Below the pieces are notes generated by a model. That model saw only the letters and a program-made list of their open reading frames with translations, was not told the DNA's origin and did not search any database. The translations under genes and the position numbers were made by a program. Shown here one piece after another: positions 18,790 to 27,451 of a DNA stretch of 44,950 bases (position 1 is its first letter; the number at the start of each line of letters is the position of its first letter). The DNA is from Neisseria sp. (lineage in GTDB: Bacteria > Pseudomonadota > Gammaproteobacteria > Burkholderiales > Neisseriaceae). The DNA lies in contig NZ_JAUMUI010000001.1 in assembly GCF_030530745.1 (NCBI RefSeq), positions 1-44,950 on the forward strand. Direction: 5' to 3'.

Positions 18790-19779
18790 ATGCCTGCAAT
18801 TAGCAAAGACTTGGTTAACCACATCAGCATTACCGAAGCCGATGCCGGCGCGCGGCTCGATAACTTCTTAATCAAAATCCTCAAGGGTGTGCCCAAGAGC
18901 CATATCCACCGCATTATCCGCGCGGGCGAAGTGCGCCTGAACAAAAAGCGCGCCAAGCCGGCCGACCGTTTGAACGAGGGCGACGTGGTGCGCATCCCGC
19001 CCGTGCGCACGGCCGAAAAACAGAGGCCGTCTGAAAAAAACGCCGCGCCCGCACGCGAGTTTGAGATTGTGTATGAAGACGACGCCATGCTGGTGATCAA
19101 CAAACCCGCCGGCACGGCAGTGCACGGCGGCAGCGGCGTGAGCTTCGGCGTTATCGAGCAAATCCGCCGCGCCCGCCCCGAAGCCAAATATCTCGAACTT
19201 GTCCACCGCCTCGACAAAGACACCAGCGGCCTGTTGATGGTTGCCAAAAAACGCAGCGCGCTGGTGAAGCTGCACGAAGCCATCCGCAACGACCACCCGA
19301 AAAAAATCTATCTGGCGCTGGGGGTGGGCCGTCTGAAAGAAAACCGCGTTCATGTGAAGCTGCCGCTTTTCAAATATACCGGCGCGCAGGGCGAAAAAAT
19401 GGTGCGCGTGAGTGAAGACGGCCAGGCGGCTCACACCGTTTTGCGGGTGTTAAACCGTTTTTCAGACGGCCTGCTGCACAGCGTCGGCCTGTCGGATTTA
19501 ACCTTGACGGAAGCCACGCTGAAAACCGGCCGCACCCACCAAATCAGGGTGCATATGCAGTCGCAAGGCTGCCCGATTACGGGCGACGGGCGCTACGGCG
19601 ACTATCAGGCCAACAAACGCCTGCAAAAACTCGGCCTGAAACGGATGTTTCTGCACGCGGCCGAGCTGCACCTGAACCACCCGCTCACAGGCGAACCGCT
19701 GCGCCTGAAGGCGGCGCTGCCTCAGGATTTGGCGCAGTTTTTGTTGGTGTTGGAAAACCAAAATGGCGATGCTTCTTGA
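18790..19779 (+). CDS. rluC: 23S rRNA pseudouridine synthase, RluC type
   Basis: A 329-residue RluA-family enzyme. An N-terminal S4 RNA-binding domain (about residues 18-75) is joined by a DUS-encoded linker (RPSEKNAAP) to the catalytic domain. The catalytic Asp is D142 in HRLDKDTSGLLMVAKK. The KTGRTHQIRVHMQSQGCPI and PITGDGRYGD motifs complete the fold. RluC modifies U955, U2504 and U2580 of 23S rRNA in E. coli. The position divergent from rne is the usual one for rluC. A second DUS encodes FSDGL near residue 222. Confidence 0.92.
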   Translation: MPAISKDLVNHISITEADAGARLDNFLIKILKGVPKSHIHRIIRAGEVRLNKKRAKPADRLNEGDVVRIPPVRTAEKQRPSEKNAAPAREFEIVYEDDAMLVINKPAGTAVHGGSGVSFGVIEQIRRARPEAKYLELVHRLDKDTSGLLMVAKKRSALVKLHEAIRNDHPKKIYLALGVGRLKENRVHVKLPLFKYTGAQGEKMVRVSEDGQAAHTVLRVLNRFSDGLLHSVGLSDLTLTEATLKTGRTHQIRVHMQSQGCPITGDGRYGDYQANKRLQKLGLKRMFLHAAELHLNHPLTGEPLRLKAALPQDLAQFLLVLENQNGDAS

Positions 19780-19787
19780 ACCGAAAT

Positions 19788-19825
19788 GCGGCAACGACGT
19801 AGCGGAAGGATAAGCCAATCCGCCA
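19788..19825. mobile_element. solo Correia right end (decayed)
   Basis: GGCAACGACGTAGCGGAAGG, then ATAAGCCAATCCGCC, resembles the right end of the intact Correia element at 29250 (CAACGACGTATCGGAAG, then TTAATCCGC). No matching left end was found. Confidence 0.4.
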
Positions 19826-19974
19826 CATCTGAGTTAAACAGAAAATATTTCAAGCCTTTGAGAAATCTGTTCAGGTTGCCTGAAAAGACTTTTATTTTTG
19901 TCCAAAACTTGAGAGGGCAGTTCAAACATGTTCAGACGGCCTTTACCGTTCGGCATACGGTTTCTGCAATATTT

Positions 19975-20934
19975 TCAGCGCGTATGCCTGTGATAACAAT
20001 GTTCATGATGATGCATATCGCCGCCTTGCCCTGCCGGGCAGCCGTGTTCCCCATGCCCGTGCTGTGGCGGTTCGGTTTGTACGGTAACGTGGGCGATACC
20101 GTGCCGCTGCACGGCTGCTTCCACCGCTTGGGTAATCTGGTAGGCTTCGGCCACGTTTAAAGCACCGTCAACCACAATATGGCAAGAGAGCGCGTGTTTG
20201 CGGCTGGTTATCGTCCAAGCATGGATATCGTGTACGCCTGCTACGCCTTCGATATTGCGGATATCGGCGGTTACCTGCTCCATATCCATGCCCGACGGCG
20301 TACCTTCCATCAAAATATGCAGGCTGTTTTTGGTTACGCCCCAACCGCTTCTGCCGATTAACAGTGCAATCAATACGCTGACGGCAGGGTCTGCCCATGT
20401 CCAACCGAATGCCAACACCAGCACACCCGCCGCAATGGCGCCGATCGAACCGAGCAAATCACCCAACACATGCAGATAAGCGGCACGTATATTGATGTTG
20501 CCTTCGGTATCCGAATTTTTCAGCATATACCAAGCCACCACGATATTAACGGCCAAACCGACCGCAGCCACCGCCAGCATGGAGGCGCCTGCAATTTCAG
20601 GCGGGTTCAGCAGACGGTTTGCCGCCTCGGCCACAATCCACACGGCAATCAGCAGCAAGGTGATGCCGTTGGCTGCAGCAGCGATAATTTCAAAACGCTG
20701 ATAACCGAAACTGCGTTTGCCGTCGGCCGGCCGCTCGCCGATGCGGAAAGCCGCCAAAGAAAGCGCAATGGCGGCGGCATCTGAAAACATGTGCCCGGCA
20801 TCGGAAAGCAGCACCAGACTGTTGGTCAGCCATCCCGCCGCAGCCTCTACCAGCATAAAAGAGCCGATCAACAGCAGCGAAACCCGCAGCACTTTCTTGT
20901 TCGACGTGTGGGAATGGCTATGGTGGTCAGACAT
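19975..20934 (-). CDS. cation diffusion facilitator, zinc-type exporter (ZitB/CzcD-like)
   Basis: A 319-residue CDF antiporter with six transmembrane segments that moves Zn2+ (or a similar divalent ion) out of the cytoplasm. TM2 carries LLSDAGHMFSDAAA and TM5 carries the paired site (the HVLGDLLGS stretch), giving the HD-HD metal site of zinc CDFs. Both ends are His-rich (SDHHSHSHT; HGHGEHGCPAGQGGDMHHHE). I chose the ATG at 20934 (MSDHHSH), preceded by AGAAGAG; an in-frame TTG 18 bp upstream is less likely. Together with the znu locus at 34.8 kb, the window holds both zinc export and import. Confidence 0.88.
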   Translation of the reverse strand: MSDHHSHSHTSNKKVLRVSLLLIGSFMLVEAAAGWLTNSLVLLSDAGHMFSDAAAIALSLAAFRIGERPADGKRSFGYQRFEIIAAAANGITLLLIAVWIVAEAANRLLNPPEIAGASMLAVAAVGLAVNIVVAWYMLKNSDTEGNINIRAAYLHVLGDLLGSIGAIAAGVLVLAFGWTWADPAVSVLIALLIGRSGWGVTKNSLHILMEGTPSGMDMEQVTADIRNIEGVAGVHDIHAWTITSRKHALSCHIVVDGALNVAEAYQITQAVEAAVQRHGIAHVTVQTEPPQHGHGEHGCPAGQGGDMHHHEHCYHRHTR

Positions 20935-21174
20935 AATTGCTTCTCTTCTCAATAAAACCGCCGAATTTTAAAACGGCATCAAAATTCCATTCAAAACCAA
21001 ACCCAAAACCTTTGGAAAACCTGATATACATCACGATAAAATCAATCCCCGATACAAAACAGCAGGCGCGTTTTTACCAAATATACCGCCGTTTTACCGG
21101 GCACCGGCAGACGCCGGCAATTATGCTAACAGTTTCGCCACAGAACCACAAAACCTTAGCCAAAACCCCGGCTT

Positions 21175-21180
21175 TATACT
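21175..21180 (+). promoter_or_regulatory. candidate -10 box of proQ
   Basis: TATACT lies 58 bp before the proQ ATG, without a good -35. The rest of the 300-bp gap back to the CDF gene shows no further gene. Confidence 0.3.
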
Positions 21181-21237
21181 AAAATGCTACAAACGTTACT
21201 CTCAAACTCAGACCATAAGTTTTTTAGGAACACCGAC

Positions 21238-21696
21238 ATGACGAAGGAAACCGCTTTGGGCGCAGCGCTGAAATCCGCCGTGCAAACCATGAGCAAGAAA
21301 AAACAAACCGATATGATTGCCGATTATATCTACAACAAATACGATGTATTCAAACGCTTCAAACCGCTGGCCGTCGGCATTGATCAAGATTTGATAGCCG
21401 GGCTGCCGCAATTTGATCCCGCCCTGATTGCGCGCGTGCTCGCCAACCACTGCCGCCGCCCGCGCTACCTAAAAGCGCTCGCCCGCGGCGGCAAACGCTT
21501 CGATTTGAACAACCGCTTCAAAGGCGAAGTCAGCCCCGAAGAACAGGCCATTGCCCAACAGCACCCCGCCGTACAGCAGGCCCTCGCCGCCCAAGCCGAG
21601 CGCAAAGCCGCCGCCGAAGCACAGAAAGCCGCCGAAACTGCCGAAGCCGCACCGCAGCCCGCCGAAGAAGCCCCTGCGGCGGAAAACAACGGCTGA
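21238..21696 (+). CDS. proQ: ProQ/FinO-domain RNA chaperone
   Basis: 152 residues from the ATG at 21238. The FinO fold covers about residues 1-105: positions near 50-65 (GIDQDLIAGLPQF) and 68-95 (ALIARVLANHCRRPRYLKAL, then ARGGKRFDL). An Ala/Glu/Pro-rich low-complexity tail follows. The short length matches the minimal ProQ of N. meningitidis, a global binder of structured sRNAs and mRNA 3' ends. The frame is open for 18 more codons upstream, but AGGA 8 bases before this ATG and family length favour the later start. Confidence 0.9.
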   Translation: MTKETALGAALKSAVQTMSKKKQTDMIADYIYNKYDVFKRFKPLAVGIDQDLIAGLPQFDPALIARVLANHCRRPRYLKALARGGKRFDLNNRFKGEVSPEEQAIAQQHPAVQQALAAQAERKAAAEAQKAAETAEAAPQPAEEAPAAENNG

Positions 21697-21720
21697 ACAC
21701 CTTAATCAACCGCTCTATCC

Positions 21721-21747
21721 GTCATACTCGGGCTTGACCCGAGTATC
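21721..21747. repeat. dispersed palindromic repeat, copy 4
   Basis: GTCATACTCGGGCTTGACCC followed by GAGTATC, 24 bp after proQ. It may also act as its terminator stem. Confidence 0.75.
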
Positions 21748-21858
21748 TTTATTTTGTCTTGAAAACAGCAAACAGGCCGCCTGAAAATTTGAACCGCACC
21801 CCAAACAAAACACCCGGGCACAATCCGGGTATTCGGGAAAACGGCATCGGCGCAGCCC

Positions 21859-22734
21859 TTACAACCCCAGCCGGCCCGCCAGCGTGTTCCAATAAAACAA
21901 ACAGCCGATGGCGCACACCGCCACCACAATCCCCGCCGCATTAACGGCACTGATTTTTTCTTTAAACGCCAGCGCCCCCACCAGCGTGCCGAGCACAATC
22001 ACGCCGATGTTCATGCCCGCAAACACCAGCGTGGGGTTGCTGCTCATGATTTGGTGGGCACGCACATAAGTGAAAATATTGGCGAAATTCAGGCAGCCCA
22101 GCACCAACCCGCCGAGTATGCCCGCCGCCGTCCATTTCACCGACTTTGAAAACAGATAGCCGAACATCAGCACCGCCGCCAAGCAAAACGCCACCAGCAG
22201 GTTGCCCGCAAACGCCGTGCCGCTTTTGGCCACCTGTTTGAACAGAATATCAATCACGCCATAGCCCGCCCACACACCGAGCAGCAGGCCCGCATTGGCG
22301 GCGAAACCACCCGACTTTTTACCGCCCTCCGGTTTCCACAACAGACAGAACAACGCCGTAAACGCCAGTGCCAGCCCGATTAAGCGCCCCTGCGAGAGTT
22401 GCTCGCCGAACAGGGCAAACGAAGCCAGCACCGGCAGAAACAGCGACAGGCGCTGCGCCGCGTCGGATTTCACAATCCCCGCCCGCTCCACAGCCCTGCC
22501 CATAATCACGAACACGGCTGGCAGCAGCACGCCGAGCGCGGCAAACAGCCACCAAGTGGGCAGATAAGACTTCCACTCCCCCAAATCCGGCTTCAACACC
22601 AGCATACACAAAGCAACGGCAACGATATAATTCACCGCCACCGCCTGACCGATGTCGATTTTGCGGGAACGGGCGAGTTTGAGCAGTACCGACACGGCCA
22701 CGCTGCAAAGAATACTGGCAATCAGATAAATCAT
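21859..22734 (-). CDS. EamA/DMT-superfamily transporter
   Basis: An integral membrane protein of 291 residues with about ten hydrophobic segments in two repeats, as in the drug/metabolite transporter superfamily. Examples are MIYLIASILCSVAVSVLLKL and IGVIVLGTLVGALAFKEKIS, the latter a typical EamA end motif before the last helix. The substrate is unknown. I chose the ATG at 22734, directly before the first membrane segment. It has no clear Shine-Dalgarno because a DUS occupies that position, and the 31-codon upstream extension does not look coding. Confidence 0.75.
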   Translation of the reverse strand: MIYLIASILCSVAVSVLLKLARSRKIDIGQAVAVNYIVAVALCMLVLKPDLGEWKSYLPTWWLFAALGVLLPAVFVIMGRAVERAGIVKSDAAQRLSLFLPVLASFALFGEQLSQGRLIGLALAFTALFCLLWKPEGGKKSGGFAANAGLLLGVWAGYGVIDILFKQVAKSGTAFAGNLLVAFCLAAVLMFGYLFSKSVKWTAAGILGGLVLGCLNFANIFTYVRAHQIMSSNPTLVFAGMNIGVIVLGTLVGALAFKEKISAVNAAGIVVAVCAIGCLFYWNTLAGRLGL

Positions 22735-22900
22735 AAACAAATAAAGGCCGTCTGAAACACGGCGCTGCAAACAGATAGAAACGGGGCGGATTATAACCTC
22801 CCGCCCCGCGCTTGTCTTTTCCCGCACCGCCCCGCAGATTTTCAGGCGGCCTGCCTATCCGTTATAATCGCTTTTTCATAAGCCTTACACCCTGACCGCC

Positions 22901-24259
22901 ATGCCGTTCAAACCGCTGCTGCTCACCGTCCTGCTCTGCTGCTCCCCCACCGCCTTTGCCGCACCCGAACCCGCGCCTGCCAATACCTCCGGAGCCGGCA
23001 GCGATTTACAGGAAATCCGCCGCGCCATCAGCGCCGCCCAAGCCGACCTCAAACGCAAACAGGCCGCACAGCAAAGCGCCCGTAAAACACTCGAACACAC
23101 ACGCACCGCACTGGCCGACGCACAGCAGGAACTCGCCGCCGTAAACAAACAGCACCGCGACGCTTGGGCGAAAATGCAAACGCTGCAAAACGAACTGAAC
23201 CGTCTGAAAACCGAAGTAACCGGCACCAAAGCCCAAGTGGCGCGCCTGCTTTCCGGCCAATATAAAAACCGCCACCCCAACGCTGTGGTGCTGTTTCTAA
23301 AAAACGCCGAACCCGGGCAGAAAGCGCGCTATCTGCAATACAGCCGCTACATCAACGAAGCCAACCAAAAAGTGATGAACGATCTGGTGCGCCAGCAGGC
23401 CGATCTGGAAAAACAGGAAGCCGCCATCAACGCCGAGCTGGCGCGCCTCAACAAAATCAAAGTGCAACGGCAGGCTGCCATGGGCAGGCTCGGCCGTGCC
23501 AACACCGCCGCCCAAACCGAAAGCCGCCGGCTTTCCGCCCAAATCGACAGCCAAACCCAACACATCGCCAGCCTGCGTGAAAACGAACAGCGCCTCAACG
23601 CACTGCTGGCCGACATTGCCAAACGCAACGCCGAAAACCGCCGCAAGGAAGCCGAAGCGCGCAAAAAAGCCGCTCAAGCACGGCTGGCCGCCGCCGAAAA
23701 AGCACGCGCCGAAAAAGAAAAAATCAAAGGCAAAGCCAAACCTGCACAACAAAAGGACGGCAAACCCACGCAAACCGCCAAAACCCCCGCGCCCAAGCCG
23801 CAAACCCCGCGCTCCACCCTCACCGCCGAAGACCGCGCCCTGCAGGCACCTGATCAAACCACCGAGTACAAAAACAGCTTCAGCCGTATGCAGGGACGCC
23901 TCTCCCGCCCCGTCGGCGGCACCATCAGCGGCCGCTTCGGCCAGGCGCGCCCCAGCGGCGGCACTTGGAAAGGCGTGTTTTTCTCAACCGCAGGCGCCCC
24001 CGTTCAAAGCATCGCCGCAGGCACTGTTGCCTATGCCGGCCCTTTGAGCGGCTACGGCAATATGGTGGTACTCGACCACGGCGACGGCTATGTGAGCGTG
24101 TATTCCGGCTTAAGCAGCGTGTCTGTAGGCGGGGGCGCCAGCGTGGCTGCAGGCCGCACCATCGGCACCAGCGGCCGGCTTCCCTCCGGCGAGCAGGGGC
24201 TGTATTTCGAAATCCGCTACCGCCGCCAGCCGATGAACCCGCTGTCGTGGATACGTTAA
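22901..24259 (+). CDS. envC: EnvC-like murein hydrolase activator (degenerate LytM)
   Basis: A 452-residue periplasmic protein: Sec signal peptide (cut after PTAFA), a long coiled coil (about residues 35-270), a Lys/Pro-rich linker and a C-terminal M23/LytM domain (about 330-452). Metal ligands of active M23 enzymes are absent: GRFGQARPSGGTWKGVF replaces the H-x(n)-D site, and LYFEIRY replaces LHFEIR. It therefore probably activates an amidase (AmiC) at the division septum instead of cutting peptidoglycan. The envC-ctpA order is common in proteobacteria. The start follows a usual signal peptide. Confidence 0.85.
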   Translation: MPFKPLLLTVLLCCSPTAFAAPEPAPANTSGAGSDLQEIRRAISAAQADLKRKQAAQQSARKTLEHTRTALADAQQELAAVNKQHRDAWAKMQTLQNELNRLKTEVTGTKAQVARLLSGQYKNRHPNAVVLFLKNAEPGQKARYLQYSRYINEANQKVMNDLVRQQADLEKQEAAINAELARLNKIKVQRQAAMGRLGRANTAAQTESRRLSAQIDSQTQHIASLRENEQRLNALLADIAKRNAENRRKEAEARKKAAQARLAAAEKARAEKEKIKGKAKPAQQKDGKPTQTAKTPAPKPQTPRSTLTAEDRALQAPDQTTEYKNSFSRMQGRLSRPVGGTISGRFGQARPSGGTWKGVFFSTAGAPVQSIAAGTVAYAGPLSGYGNMVVLDHGDGYVSVYSGLSSVSVGGGASVAAGRTIGTSGRLPSGEQGLYFEIRYRRQPMNPLSWIR

Positions 24260-24528
24260 AAACACAACCGGATCCAAAAGCCGGACGGCTGCCGGATACC
24301 AGACTACAGCGCGAAGCAAAACCAAAACCGCCCCGATAAACACCGTATCCGCCGCTTTTCAGACGGCCTGTTTCCCCGGTTCCTGCAAACCGTTGCAAAA
24401 CCCGCCTTGTTTAGCATTTTTTTACCCCTATACGGTTGCCCGCAAACGATAAATCACATAAAGTTCCACCGTTATCCGAGCAGGCCGTCTGAAAGCCTGC
24501 AGCTCAAGAAGAAAGAGAAAGTTTGGCA

Positions 24529-25998
24529 ATGTCTAATTCTACTTTAAAGAAAATCGCCCTCTACACACTGGGCGCACTCAGCGGCGTAGCGTTAAGCCTG
24601 AGCGTGCAGAGCCATGCCGCCGGCGAAAAGAAAAACGAAGCGCTGCCCGTGCAGTCTATCCGCACCATGGCCGAAGTATACGGTCAGATTAAGGCTAACT
24701 ACTATCAAGACAAATCCGACAACGCCCTGATCGAAGGCGCCATGAAAGGCATGGTGGCCGGCCTCGACCCCCATTCCGAATACATGACCAAAAAAGACTA
24801 TGCCGATCTGAAAGAAAACACCAGCGGCGAATTCGGCGGCTTGGGCATGGAAGTGGGCGCGGAAGACGGTTTTGTGAAAGTTATTGCACCGATTGAAGAC
24901 ACCCCCGCCGAGCGCGCAGGCGTAAAAAGCGGCGATTTTATCGTGAAAATCAACGGCGTATCCACCCGCGGCATGACCGTGAACGAAGCCGTGAAAAAAA
25001 TGCGCGGCAAGCCCGGCACCGACATCGTGCTCACCCTCTCGCGTAAAGACGCCTCCAAACCCATCACCGTTAAAATCACCCGCGCCATCATCAAAGTGAA
25101 AAGCGTGCGCCACCACCTGCTCGAACCCGGCTACGGCTATATCCGCATCAGCCAGTTCCAAGAGCGCACCGTGTCCGCGCTCAATGAATCCGCGCAGGCG
25201 CTGGTGAAACAAAACAAAGGCCCGCTCAAAGGTTTGGTGCTCGATTTGCGCGACGACCCCGGCGGCCTGCTTAACGGCGCGGTGGGCGTGTCCGCCGCCT
25301 TCCTGCCTGCCGATGCCACCGTGGTGAGCACCAAAGGCCGCGACGGCAAAGGCGGCATGAGCCTGAAAGCCGTACCCGAAGACTACGTCCTCTCTTCCGG
25401 CAAAGATCCGCTTGCCGGACTGCCTGCCGAACTGAAAACCATCCCCGTTACCGTGCTGATAAACTCCGGCTCAGCCTCCGCTTCCGAAATCGTGGCGGGC
25501 GCACTGCAAGACCACCGCCGTGCCGTAGTGGTGGGCACGCAGAGCTTCGGCAAAGGCTCGGTGCAAACCGTGCTGCCGCTTTCCAACGGCAGCGCCGTCA
25601 AACTGACCACCGCGCTCTACTACACCCCGAAAGACCGCTCGATTCAGGCACAGGGCATCGTGCCTGATGTGGAAGTGAAAGACAAAAACCGTCTGTTTGA
25701 AAGCCGCGAAGCCGACCTTGCCGGCCATATCGGCAACCCTTTCGGCGGAACAGAAGTAAACGGCGGCGAATATGTGCCTTCTGAAGATATCGAAAAAGAA
25801 CAGCCGAAAACCAAAGGCAAAAAAGAAAAAGACGAAGACATCTCTTCACGCCGCATTCCCAACCCTGCCAAAGACGACCAGTTGAGAAAAGCGCTCGAAT
25901 TGGTGAAACAGCCCGCCCAATGGCAGAAATCACTGGGCTTGGCCGCCAAAAAACCCGCTCCGAAAAAAGAGAAAAACGGCGAGGGCGAATCGGAATAA
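24529..25998 (+). CDS. ctpA: carboxy-terminal processing protease (S41)
   Basis: A 489-residue periplasmic or membrane-anchored serine protease. N-terminal signal/anchor (about residues 7-28), PDZ domain (about 100-185; GGLGMEVGAEDGFVKV), then the catalytic core with the Ser/Lys dyad at S317 (SGSASASEIVAGAL) and K342 (TQSFGKGSVQT). A Lys/Glu-rich tail ends the protein. It trims or degrades periplasmic proteins and peptidoglycan enzymes from their C-termini. It sits 270 bp after envC on the same strand. The ATG at 24529 is preferred over a TTG two codons earlier; AGAGAAAG precedes both. Confidence 0.9.
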   Translation: MSNSTLKKIALYTLGALSGVALSLSVQSHAAGEKKNEALPVQSIRTMAEVYGQIKANYYQDKSDNALIEGAMKGMVAGLDPHSEYMTKKDYADLKENTSGEFGGLGMEVGAEDGFVKVIAPIEDTPAERAGVKSGDFIVKINGVSTRGMTVNEAVKKMRGKPGTDIVLTLSRKDASKPITVKITRAIIKVKSVRHHLLEPGYGYIRISQFQERTVSALNESAQALVKQNKGPLKGLVLDLRDDPGGLLNGAVGVSAAFLPADATVVSTKGRDGKGGMSLKAVPEDYVLSSGKDPLAGLPAELKTIPVTVLINSGSASASEIVAGALQDHRRAVVVGTQSFGKGSVQTVLPLSNGSAVKLTTALYYTPKDRSIQAQGIVPDVEVKDKNRLFESREADLAGHIGNPFGGTEVNGGEYVPSEDIEKEQPKTKGKKEKDEDISSRRIPNPAKDDQLRKALELVKQPAQWQKSLGLAAKKPAPKKEKNGEGESE

Positions 25999-26020
25999 AC
26001 CCGGGTTGATTGAGCCCGAA

Positions 26021-26084
26021 GGCCGTCTGAAAGCATATTGAAGCCCCGCAGCGTGGGACGGTTAATGTTTTCAGACGGCCTTTT
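26021..26084. terminator. distant inverted DUS pair after ctpA
   Basis: Two inverted DUS copies separated by about 40 bases, with TTTT after the second. Confidence 0.5.
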
Positions 26085-26095
26085 ACCTTTTACCC

Positions 26096-26214
26096 GGGGT
26101 CTGTTGGCAATTAACCGGCCTTGGCCCCGATATATCAAATTTTTCTGAAACCCAAAATGCCCGGGACAAGCCCGAGCATGACGTACGTACTTTTTCTTAA
26201 GTTGACTGACCCTA
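26096..26214. mobile_element. composite repeat: MITE-like left end, palindrome, Correia-like right end
   Basis: Starts GGGGTCTGTTGGCAATTAAC, close to the end of element A at 3886. It contains a dispersed palindrome (26157-26182) and finishes CTTAAGTTGACTGACCCTA. That last stretch follows the decayed Correia end at 5763-5782 but finishes with the CCCTA of the MITE family. Confidence 0.45.
26157..26182. repeat. dispersed palindromic repeat, copy 5
   Basis: Reads ATGCCCGGGACAAGCCCGAG, then CATGAC. Confidence 0.65.
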
Positions 26215-26253
26215 TCCGTTGAAACCGCCGGATTACCCCCAACCTCTACCCGC

Positions 26254-26793
26254 ATGACCGACACCAAACGCACATCTTGGCGCAGCAGGCTGCCCAAACG
26301 CGAACAGATTTTCGCCTCACGCTGGAGCAAGCCCTTTGCCCCGCTGTTCGACAAACCCTATTTTTGGACGCTCAACCGCCGCCAGGCCGCCCTATCTGTG
26401 GCCGTAGGCATGTTCTGCGGCCTGATGCCCGGCCCCACCCAAATGATGACCGCGCTGATTGTCGCTTATTTTTTGCGCACCAACCTGCCCGTGGCCGTGT
26501 TTACCACCCTTTATACCAACCCGGTAACCTATATGCCGCTCTACTACACCGCCTATAAAATCGGCAGCCGTCTGCTGGGCATGGAGACGGGAAGCCTTGA
26601 ACTTCCTGTTTGGGATGGCGGAAATTTTCTTTCCGAATCTTGGGCATGGGTTGTGGGGGCAGGAAAACCGCTGCTGGTGGGCGTGCCCGTTTTAGGTTCC
26701 GCATTAGCCGTAGCAGGTTACGTTGCCGTACTCGCTTTTTGGCGGCTGCGCACTGCACATCTGTGGCAAAAGCGGAAGGCCGGCCGTGGCTGA
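26254..26793 (+). CDS. DUF2062 membrane protein
   Basis: A 179-residue inner-membrane protein with the DUF2062 signature LSVAVGMFCGLMPGPTQMM and TTLYTNPVTYMPLYY, and three or four membrane segments. The biochemical role of the family is unknown. No clear Shine-Dalgarno was seen before the ATG. Its stop overlaps or abuts the start of the HELAH-motif gene, so the two form one transcription and translation unit. Confidence 0.8.
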   Translation: MTDTKRTSWRSRLPKREQIFASRWSKPFAPLFDKPYFWTLNRRQAALSVAVGMFCGLMPGPTQMMTALIVAYFLRTNLPVAVFTTLYTNPVTYMPLYYTAYKIGSRLLGMETGSLELPVWDGGNFLSESWAWVVGAGKPLLVGVPVLGSALAVAGYVAVLAFWRLRTAHLWQKRKAGRG

Positions 26794-27379
26794 TATGCGC
26801 TGGCGGCGGCTGACTGCGCAGGAAACCGAGCTGGCACGGCTGGTTTTTTCAGACGGCATCGACTACAGCCGCGTCAAAATCTACCGAGGCATACCGTTTC
26901 TGCCCCACATCAATTCAGCCGTTGCCCCCAACGGCCACATTTATTTTCCCCGCCGCAACTGCCCCGATGATTTCACCTGCACGGGCACACCTTACGCCGT
27001 GTGGCTGATACACGAACTGGCCCACGTTTGGCAACACCAACACGGCTACCGCACTTGGCTCGGCGGCCTGATGCTGGCTGTCAAAGGCGGCTACCGCCGA
27101 CGCTGCTGCTACGCCTACCCCCCTCCCGCACACATCCGCAGCATCGCCGATCTGAATATGGAACAGCAGGCCGATCTGATTGCGCACTACTACGCCGCCC
27201 GCTTTCTCGGGTGGCCGCAATACCGGGCAGACCTGCCCCATTTTGAGACCGCCTTAAGCGGCTTTCTCTCCAACCCGCACGATACTTCCCTGCTGCCGAA
27301 GTACCGCAACGGTTTAAGCTGGTCTAGCTGGCTGAAAGATATGGCGGCATCACTGAAAAACCGCCGGCGCAAATACTGA
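26786..27379 (+). CDS. HELAH-motif putative zinc metalloprotein ('vgr-related' family)
   Basis: About 197 residues. The motif WLIHELAHVWQHQHG is a zinc-binding HExxH-type helix (here HELAH), and ADLNMEQQADLIAHYYAAR downstream supplies a possible third ligand Glu/Asp. Similar proteins are annotated 'vgr-related' in neisserial genomes, without a proven function. No signal peptide. GGAAGG lies 6 bases before a GTG at 26786, giving an 8-base overlap with the DUF2062 gene. The ATG at 26795 is the alternative. A DUS encodes FSDGI near residue 20. A single-residue frame extension upstream is not needed. Confidence 0.7.
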   Translation: MADMRWRRLTAQETELARLVFSDGIDYSRVKIYRGIPFLPHINSAVAPNGHIYFPRRNCPDDFTCTGTPYAVWLIHELAHVWQHQHGYRTWLGGLMLAVKGGYRRRCCYAYPPPAHIRSIADLNMEQQADLIAHYYAARFLGWPQYRADLPHFETALSGFLSNPHDTSLLPKYRNGLSWSSWLKDMAASLKNRRRKY

Positions 27380-27403
27380 GCCGTCTGAAATATTTCAGAC
27401 GGC
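27380..27403. terminator. inverted DUS pair
   Basis: GCCGTCTGAAA and TTTCAGACGGC with a 2-base loop, directly after the HELAH gene. Confidence 0.7.
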
Positions 27404-27451
27404 CTGTTTATCCATTACAATAACCGCCCACCGTCAAAAAGAAAGCAGCCC

